From: an uncultured Clostridia bacterium
GTDB taxonomy: Bacteria; Bacillota; Clostridia; Oscillospirales; Acutalibacteraceae
DNA length: 46,359 bases
Assembly (NCBI GenBank): GCA_946184295.1
Contig: CAMHEZ010000018.1
Location: 1 to 46,359 of the forward strand
Reading direction: 5' to 3'
Part shown: positions 41,598-46,359 of the stretch, piece by piece
Position numbering within the stretch: position 1 is the first letter of the stretch
How the letters are laid out: each line of letters begins with the position of its first letter
Translations under genes and position numbers: made by a program
The notes under the pieces: model-generated
Databases searched by the model: none
The model's input: the letters and a program-made list of their open reading frames with translations, nothing else
Told to the model about the DNA's origin: nothing

Positions 41598-41627
41598 CAC
41601 AAAAATGCAAAATTTTTGTGTTGCAAT
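41583..41627. terminator. Terminator of the Rpn-like gene (perfect 15-bp stem)
   Basis: attgcaacacaaaaa (41591-41605) pairs perfectly with tttttgtgttgcaat (41613-41627), followed by CTTTTTG on the minus strand. Confidence 0.75.
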
Positions 41628-41665
41628 GGGATTTTGAACATGTCTGTTTTCGCATGACGAACATT

Positions 41666-42634
41666 TTACAAAATAATATCCGCCAGTTCCTGCACATTTT
41701 CAACAGGAAGTTCGGTAATTTCCGCGATCTTTTCCACGGAAAGACCTTCCTTCAGCAAAGCAAGCGCCTTATGCTCCGCTTTTCTTTTGATTTCCGCGAT
41801 GGTTCTCTCTTCCTCACGACCCTGCTCGCGGCCTTCTTCGCGGCCCTGCTCGCGGCCTTCCTCGCGGCCCTGCTCGCGGCCTTCTTCGCGGCCTTTCTCA
41901 CGGCCTTTCACGATGCCCGCATGATAAGAATCATTGATGGCAGTTTCCATGATCTGACACATATGTTTTACCCCCTGTTCATTCTCTTTAAAATACCTTG
42001 TCACGTCTGCCATTGCGCTGTAATTCATCTGATTCGGATCGGCACACATAAAATCCTTCATGAGTCTGCCAAGCGCACTGTCGCTGTCTTGCGCCGCATT
42101 CACATAGATGATATGCGAACCGTCCTGAAAACGCCTGCCGTTCTCCACCAGAACACGCTCAATGTGATAGATTGTCAGGCCATCGCCGAATATGTCGTTT
42201 TCCGTCAGGAACACCACATAATTTTCCGGCAAATCCCTGTATTTTTCTCCCTTTTGCAGCGACAAATGACCGTCCAGCAGGCTGCTGTGATATCTGGCGC
42301 GTTTCGGGTTGGCACCGGCGTCTGCGCGCTGCACCTCGATATTATACTTTTTGCCGCTGCTGTCAGTCGCAAACGAATCCAGCTGCACCGAGTGACCGCT
42401 GAGATTCCGGATGGAATACTGTGTTTTCATCTCCGTGACATGCAAATCGTCCTTGTCCAGAATAATCCGCAGCACAAACTCCATCAGATCGGGTCTGTTC
42501 TCAAAACACACAGCGAAAAAGGTATCGTCTATCAGCCGGAACTGCCGAATCCGCGCCAGATTGTCCTGCAATATTTCGGCGTAACTCCTGTATCCCCCGG
42601 AACTGTTTTCGCTTTTCTGTACCAACGCGGTCAC
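41666..42634 (-). CDS. Rpn/PD-(D/E)XK nuclease family transposase-like protein
   Basis: 322 residues from a GTG with GAGG eight bases upstream; longer frames upstream run through repeat R5 and are not coding. D-D-T-F-F-A-V-C-F and the nuclease-like strand Y-N-I-E-V-Q-R near the start of the middle are typical of the Rpn (YhgA-like) group. The C-terminal portion carries seven or more tandem G-R-E-(E/Q) units, from a 24-bp DNA repeat (about 41816-41910), ahead of a short helical tail L-A-L-L-K-E-G-L-S-V-E-K-I-A. Members are recombination-promoting nucleases and are often in multicopy. The Glu-Arg repeat would form a long charged helix. Confidence 0.85.
   Translation of the reverse strand: MTALVQKSENSSGGYRSYAEILQDNLARIRQFRLIDDTFFAVCFENRPDLMEFVLRIILDKDDLHVTEMKTQYSIRNLSGHSVQLDSFATDSSGKKYNIEVQRADAGANPKRARYHSSLLDGHLSLQKGEKYRDLPENYVVFLTENDIFGDGLTIYHIERVLVENGRRFQDGSHIIYVNAAQDSDSALGRLMKDFMCADPNQMNYSAMADVTRYFKENEQGVKHMCQIMETAINDSYHAGIVKGREKGREEGREQGREEGREQGREEGREQGREEERTIAEIKRKAEHKALALLKEGLSVEKIAEITELPVENVQELADIIL
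41816..41910 (-). repeat. In-frame 24-bp tandem repeat in the Rpn-like gene
   Basis: Units alternate CGCGGCCTTC-type and CGCGGCCCTG-type, coding Gly-Arg-Glu-Glu and Gly-Arg-Glu-Gln. Unit number could vary by slippage. Confidence 0.75.
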
Positions 42635-42653
42635 CTGCCTTTCCTCATTTGTT

Positions 42654-42682
42654 ATTGTATCATTTTTCGCGGAATTTTGCAA
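42654..42682 (-). promoter_or_regulatory. Promoter of the Rpn-like gene
   Basis: TTGCAA (42677-42682), 17-base spacer, TACAAT (42654-42659), directly ahead of the ribosome site. Confidence 0.65.
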
Positions 42683-42702
42683 TAGATTTCTTTCCGCTGT
42701 CC

Positions 42703-42812
42703 GGATTCGCCCGGCCTGATCTGATATCTTAGCGCGTCCCACGCCCTGCCAAGGCTCCGCCCTGGACCTACCAGGAGGACCAGTCCCCCTGGACTCCCGC
42801 GCTTCGCTAATT
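42703..42812 (-). repeat. Dispersed hairpin repeat, copy R5
   Basis: AATTAGCGAAGCGCGGG starts at the znuB stop codon. It then has CCAGGGGGAC/GTCCTCCTGG and CAGGGC-type hairpins and the GCGCTAAGATATC block shared with R4, then ends at GGCGAATCC. Confidence 0.82.
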
Positions 42813-43625
42813 ATGCTTGACGTTGGCGCGTACCCAGTCCACCGCGCAGAATACCGCAAACACCACCAGATTGATGATGACCACACTGGCGCCGGTGGGG
42901 GCTGAGTATTGATATGACACCATGAGGCCTGTGAAGAAGCAGACCACCGAGATCACGGCGGAGCAGATAATGACGTTGCGGAAACTCTTGAACACCCGCA
43001 TGGACGACATCGCGGGGAAAATAATCAGGCTGGAAATCAGCAGCGCACCGATCATGCGCATACCCAGCACAATCGTCACCGCCGTCAGCACGGCAATCAG
43101 CATATTATAAAAACCCGCCCGGATACCCGTCGCTCTGGCGAACGGCTCGTCAAAGGTCACGGCGAAAATCTTATTGTAAAACACCACATACAGTGCCAGC
43201 ACCGCCAGTGACAGTCCCACGCTCAGGGCCACATCGGACTTGCTGATCGCCAGCACACTGCCGAACATATAATTGTTGATATCGGTATTGATACCCGATT
43301 TCATCGAAATGATAAACACGCCCACTGCCAGTGCGCCGGTCGAAACAAGGGCAATTGCGGAGTCCCCTTTGATACGGCTGTTGGCACTCAGCCGCAGCAG
43401 CAGAATGGAAGCGGCAATCACCACCGGAATGGCCACCCACAGCGGCGCCCAGTTCATGACAGTGGCCACGGCCATGGCGCTGAATGCCACGTGCGACAGT
43501 CCGTCGCCGATCATGGAGTACCGCTTGAGCACCAGATTCACGCCCAGCAGCGCCGAACACAGTGATACCAATATTCCCACTACCAACGCGCGAATGATAA
43601 ACGGATACGAAAACATTTCCCACAT
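42807..43625 (-). CDS. znuB: Zinc/metal ABC transporter permease
   Basis: 272 residues, seven to eight membrane segments, ZnuB/TroC family. Hallmarks are M-I-G-D-G-L-S-H-V-A-F near residue 38 and the cytoplasmic coupling segment, with R-M-I-G-A-L-L-I-S-S-L in the second half. It takes metal from ZnuA through the membrane. The last residues (H-N) and stop are formed by repeat R5. Gap to znuC is nine bases. Confidence 0.92.
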   Translation of the reverse strand: MWEMFSYPFIIRALVVGILVSLCSALLGVNLVLKRYSMIGDGLSHVAFSAMAVATVMNWAPLWVAIPVVIAASILLLRLSANSRIKGDSAIALVSTGALAVGVFIISMKSGINTDINNYMFGSVLAISKSDVALSVGLSLAVLALYVVFYNKIFAVTFDEPFARATGIRAGFYNMLIAVLTAVTIVLGMRMIGALLISSLIIFPAMSSMRVFKSFRNVIICSAVISVVCFFTGLMVSYQYSAPTGASVVIINLVVFAVFCAVDWVRANVKHN

Positions 43626-43634
43626 ATTGGCTGC

Positions 43635-44348
43635 TCACCCCCCGATAAAGGCGCGGCCCACCGCGCTCTTGACATAATCTTCCGTCTTGCCGCAGAACTG
43701 CACGGTATTCTTGACATGCAGAATGCGGTTGGCGCTCTTGACGGCGGTTTTGACGTCGTGCGACACCATGATAATGGTCGTGTGATGCCGACGGTTGATT
43801 TCCTTGATGATTTCGTAAATCTCCGCCGTGACGATGGGGTCAAGACCTGTCACCGGTTCGTCCAGAATCAGCAGTTTGCGCGAAGCGCACAGCGCCCGCG
43901 CAAGGAGGACCCGCTGCTGCTGACCGCCCGACAATTCACGGTAGGAGCGCTCGGAAATATCGTCAATACCCAGTTCCGCCATGAATTTGGCGGCACGTGC
44001 CTTATCTTCCTTGGTGTAAAAGGGCAGCAAACGGCTGTTGTTCAGACAGCCCGACAGCACCACTTCCCGCACTGAGGCCGGAAAGTCCCGCTGAATCGCG
44101 GTCTGCTGGGGCAGATAGCCCACGTCGCGGCGGGAAAGTCCCTTCGCCAGCGCAATGCTGCCGCTCATGGGCTTCATCAGCCCCGCCAGACACTTGATGA
44201 GCGTGGATTTGCCCGCGCCGTTTTCTCCCACGACGCAGAGATAATCCCCCCGCGTCAGGTCAAAGCTCACGTCCTCCAGCACCGTCTGATTTTCATAGCC
44301 GATATTCAAATGGCTGCACGAAAGCAGCTTCTTTTCTTTCTGTGTCAA
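43635..44348 (-). CDS. znuC: Zinc/metal ABC transporter ATPase
   Basis: 237 residues with G-E-N-G-A-G-K-S-T (Walker A), E-L-S-G-G-Q-Q-Q-R (signature) and L-L-I-L-D-E-P-V-T (Walker B), followed by the H-loop S-H-D. L-P-Q-Q-T is the Q-loop. It powers the znuABC importer. The start overlaps znuA by four bases. Confidence 0.93.
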   Translation of the reverse strand: MTQKEKKLLSCSHLNIGYENQTVLEDVSFDLTRGDYLCVVGENGAGKSTLIKCLAGLMKPMSGSIALAKGLSRRDVGYLPQQTAIQRDFPASVREVVLSGCLNNSRLLPFYTKEDKARAAKFMAELGIDDISERSYRELSGGQQQRVLLARALCASRKLLILDEPVTGLDPIVTAEIYEIIKEINRRHHTTIIMVSHDVKTAVKSANRILHVKNTVQFCGKTEDYVKSAVGRAFIGG

Positions 44349-45355
44349 CGCAATGCCTCCTTCAGCACACCGATATTCGCCCGCATCAGGCTGAGATAGG
44401 TCTCCCCCGCCTGGAAATCGTCATAGGAAATATTATGGCAGGTATTGAACTGCGCGGTTTTCGTCCCGGTGCATTCCGCGATGGCGTCCGCCACCTTGTG
44501 ATTGGAAAGTTCGATGTAAAACACCACCGGCACCTGCTCGCGTTTCACCGTGTCAATCAGAAATGCCACCGTCGCCGCACTGGGTTCCGTCTCCGCCGCA
44601 CAACCGGGAAAAGCCGCATAATAATCCAACCCGTACTCCCGTACGAAATACAGCAGCGGGAAGCGGTCGCCGAAAATCAGCACGTTCCGCTTGGCGCCCG
44701 TCACCGTTTCGCGAAATTCATTATCCAGCGCAATCAATTCCGCGACATACGCGTCGGTATTCTCACAATAATATGCCGCATTGTCCGGGTCGATGTCGCA
44801 CAGCGCCGCGTTGATTGCATTCACAATTTTAATGGCATTCATGGGAGACGTCCAGACGTGCTCATCGTATTCTTCCTCTTCGTCCTCATGAACATGGTCC
44901 GAATCCGAAAGTGCTTCCGCTTCTTCTTCCTCGTCATGGTCATGATGGTGATGCTCCCTGCTCTGCATGCCCTCGACGGTTTCCTCCTTCAGCACTTCTA
45001 CGCAGTCCATCGCCGCGACCATTTTTCGATTGGGATTCGCCGTCGTCTCCAGCACCGCGTCCAGCCACGTTTCGGATTCGCCCCCCACATTCAGAAACAA
45101 ATCGCACTTGGCAACCCTGATGATATCCTTCGGGCTCGGCTCGTAGGAATGCGCCTCCATGCCCGGTTTGAGCAGCAGCGTGACCTCCGCGCGGTCGCCC
45201 GCGATGCGCCTTGCAAAATCGTACTGGGGAAAGGCGGTGGCCACAATGACAATTTTGCCGTCGGTTTGTATGTCCCCCGCCGGAGCACAGCCCGCACACA
45301 GCCCCGTCACCAGCGACAGGCACACCCAAATTGACAGTATTCGCCATATTTTCAT
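44345..45355 (-). CDS. znuA: Zinc-binding lipoprotein of the ABC transporter
   Basis: 336 residues from ATG 45355; a signal peptide ends A-G-C at 21-23 (-3 is Cys rather than Leu). The cluster-A9 fold has M-E-A-H-S-Y-E-P-S as first His ligand, an H-V-W-T-S-P second ligand region and D-R-F/A-F-P-G later. Between them lies a long acidic/His loop (H-H-H-H-D-H-D and D-H-V-H-E-D), typical of Zn-binding ZnuA and absent in Mn-specific homologues. It captures Zn2+ at the membrane and hands it to znuB. Confidence 0.92.
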   Translation of the reverse strand: MKIWRILSIWVCLSLVTGLCAGCAPAGDIQTDGKIVIVATAFPQYDFARRIAGDRAEVTLLLKPGMEAHSYEPSPKDIIRVAKCDLFLNVGGESETWLDAVLETTANPNRKMVAAMDCVEVLKEETVEGMQSREHHHHDHDEEEEAEALSDSDHVHEDEEEEYDEHVWTSPMNAIKIVNAINAALCDIDPDNAAYYCENTDAYVAELIALDNEFRETVTGAKRNVLIFGDRFPLLYFVREYGLDYYAAFPGCAAETEPSAATVAFLIDTVKREQVPVVFYIELSNHKVADAIAECTGTKTAQFNTCHNISYDDFQAGETYLSLMRANIGVLKEALR

Positions 45356-45391
45356 GATAGAATCAAAAACCTCTTTTGTTAAAAAAATCAA

Positions 45392-45808
45392 TCATTGTGC
45401 CGCGGCGCACGTCTCACACAGACCATAGATAATCGTGCGGGTATTGTCCACCCGGAACCCGTGATGCCCAACGATATGCTTCTCAAACGCCGCCATAAAG
45501 CCGCAGTCCAGATGAATCACGCGCCCGCAGGACGTGCATTTCAGGTGAAAATGCCGGTCGCAGCCGTTGGCGGGGTCGATGAGCTGATACATCGCGCCGT
45601 CGCCGCCGTCCGAGAGGAACCGCTTGACCTCGCCGTTCTCCACCATGCGGTCAAGACAGCGGTAAATGGTTGCCTTGCCGATCTTGCCCTTTTCCCTCAT
45701 AAAATACAGGTAGATGTCGTCGGCAGTCGCGCAGACGTCGGGATTGAGCCGGAAATACTCCGCCACTGCCTCCTGCTGGCGCGTGTGGTAATTGCGTTTG
45801 TTTTCCAT
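45392..45808 (-). CDS. zur: Fur-family repressor, probably Zur
   Basis: 138 residues from ATG 45808, with GAGGTG upstream; a GTG at 45817 would overlap that site. N-terminal winged helix with I-G-K-A-T-I-Y-R-C-L; structural zinc ligands in C-T-S-C and C-E-T-C near the end, and D-R-H-F-H-L and H-H-G-F between. The znuABC operon downstream and the palindromic box ahead make zinc the likely effector rather than iron or peroxide. Confidence 0.88.
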   Translation of the reverse strand: MENKRNYHTRQQEAVAEYFRLNPDVCATADDIYLYFMREKGKIGKATIYRCLDRMVENGEVKRFLSDGGDGAMYQLIDPANGCDRHFHLKCTSCGRVIHLDCGFMAAFEKHIVGHHGFRVDNTRTIIYGLCETCAAAQ

Positions 45809-45831
45809 GCCCTTCACCTCTTGAAAAAATA

Positions 45832-45848
45832 AAATTGATAATCAATTT
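45832..45848. promoter_or_regulatory. Zur box (perfect 8-1-8 palindrome)
   Basis: AAATTGAT-A-ATCAATTT, containing the TGATAATCA core of Fur/Zur boxes. It lies just downstream of the -10 element, at about +8, where a bound repressor blocks transcription. Confidence 0.8.
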
Positions 45849-45862
45849 CAAATTGCTATGAT

Positions 45863-45890
45863 ATTATAACACAGTTTTTGTAAAATGCAA
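45863..45890 (-). promoter_or_regulatory. Promoter of zur-znuACB
   Basis: TTGCAT (45885-45890), 16-base spacer, TATAAT (45863-45868). Confidence 0.7.
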
Positions 45891-45900
45891 GAGGAAATTT

Positions 45901-45935
45901 AGTGGTCAGTGATTAGTGATTAGTGGTTAGTTAAT
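45901..45935. repeat. Heptanucleotide array, copy H3
   Basis: Five AGTGATT-like units in tandem. Read on the opposite strand of H2, the units AGTGAAT are nearly the same. It separates the Zur promoter from the CRISPR leader. Between 45936 and 46093 only AT-rich sequence with no gene is seen. Confidence 0.6.
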
Positions 45936-46093
45936 ATATTGTTCACAGATGAGGCGATTTCGTAACGATTCATTCACATTTGTTTTAGTTATCGTGGTAT
46001 TTATCACGTTTTCACTTCTAAGATATGGATTTTTTCATGCGCCGTACAGAGATATTGACTCATAAAAGCACCTCTTGTTCATAATTTATTTAC

Positions 46094-46122
46094 TTGACTT
46101 TACAAGAGGTTGGGGATATAAT
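46094..46122 (+). promoter_or_regulatory. Promoter in the CRISPR leader
   Basis: TTGACT (46094-46099), 17-base spacer, TATAAT (46117-46122), reading into the array, with the first repeat at +18 or so. Confidence 0.75.
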
Positions 46123-46146
46123 ACTTTCAGAACACAATCTGTTGTT

Positions 46147-46359
46147 CTTGCATTAACCTCTATAAGGGATTGATACTAAAAACAGCAGCGCCATTATCGC
46201 TATTTCAATAACTTGCATTAACCTCTATAAGGGATTGATACTTTCGGGGGTGTCGGACTAACCGTCCCATATTTCTTGCATTAACCTCTATAAGGGATTG
46301 ATACAAGGGACTCTGCGAGCTCCTCAATGGAATTAACTTGCATTAACCTCTATAAGGGA
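46147..46359 (+). CRISPR. CRISPR array, first repeats (continues past the right edge)
   Basis: Four copies of a 30-base repeat beginning CTTGCATTAACCTC and ending AAGGGATTGATAC occur at 46147-46176, 46212-46241, 46275-46304 and, cut by the edge, 46337-46359. The three spacers are 35, 33 and 32 bases and unrelated to each other. All complete repeats are identical. The leader with a promoter is on the left, so the newest spacer is the leftmost. The ATTGATAC end resembles the 5' handle of type I-B or III crRNAs. No cas genes lie in the window, so subtype is not decided. Confidence 0.95.

Noticed and set aside
42635-42886. N-terminal extension of the Rpn-like gene
   Set aside because: It would run through repeat R5, the promoter and the end of znuB; the GTG at 42634 has a ribosome site.

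Overview
The window reads as chromosome of a spore-forming, anaerobic Gram-positive clostridium, most like the Oscillospiraceae/Ruminococcaceae. The reasons are high-GC Clostridia-type genes with strong AGGAGG-type ribosome binding sites, a complete spoIIA operon (spoIIAA-spoIIAB-sigF), a GerW/YtfJ-like sporulation protein, DUF2953, ScpAB, a glmS ribozyme and a biotin-dependent decarboxylase/transcarboxylase cluster. Nearly all genes lie on the minus strand. The plus-strand genes are the Ig-repeat tail at the left edge, the AEC transporter, glmS and the arsR-zntA pair.

Layout. 1-457: 3' end of a surface protein with near-identical Ig-like repeats. 546-2231: a SPASM radical SAM enzyme with two paralogous lipoprotein-like acidic peptides, the best candidate here for an undescribed peptide-maturation system. 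2385-5603: three genes for a soluble transcarboxylase-like complex. 5751-12376: a small GNAT-like protein, RluB, DacF, YtfJ, DUF2953, ScpB, ScpA and an M50 protease. 12692-16026: an AEC transporter with a structured leader, then the glmS ribozyme and glmS. 16120-18908: an ArsR-type sensor and a Zn/Cd P-type ATPase with a His/Cys-rich linker. 18993-27080: a purine operon (purE-purF-purM-purN, orphan FakA-like domain, PurO-type IMP cyclohydrolase, SMI1/KNR4 protein, stand-alone AICAR transformylase, purD). 27211-32946: pfkA, dnaE and a PHP histidinol-phosphatase-like gene. 33156-36140: a receiver-poor winged-helix regulator and a MutS2-like ATPase without an Smr domain, behind a long leader with tiny ORFs and a terminator. 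36394-38828: an XRE regulator, the spoIIA operon and a small acidic/basic protein. 38873-41527: a polysaccharide deacetylase and a two-component system. 41666-42634: a Rpn/PD-(D/E)XK family protein. 42807-45808: a Zur-znuACB zinc uptake operon with a palindromic Zur box. 46094-46359: the start of a CRISPR array with a promoter in its leader; no cas genes are inside the window.

Two repeat families run through the intergenic spaces. One is a modular, hairpin-rich element (five copies) abutting the 3' ends of genes, often supplying the stop codon. The other is a heptanucleotide tandem array (three copies). The hairpin stems keep pairing while their sequence varies, which suggests selection on the folded RNA or single-stranded DNA.

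Start codons were chosen by ribosome binding site and family alignment from memory. No database search or folding program was run.
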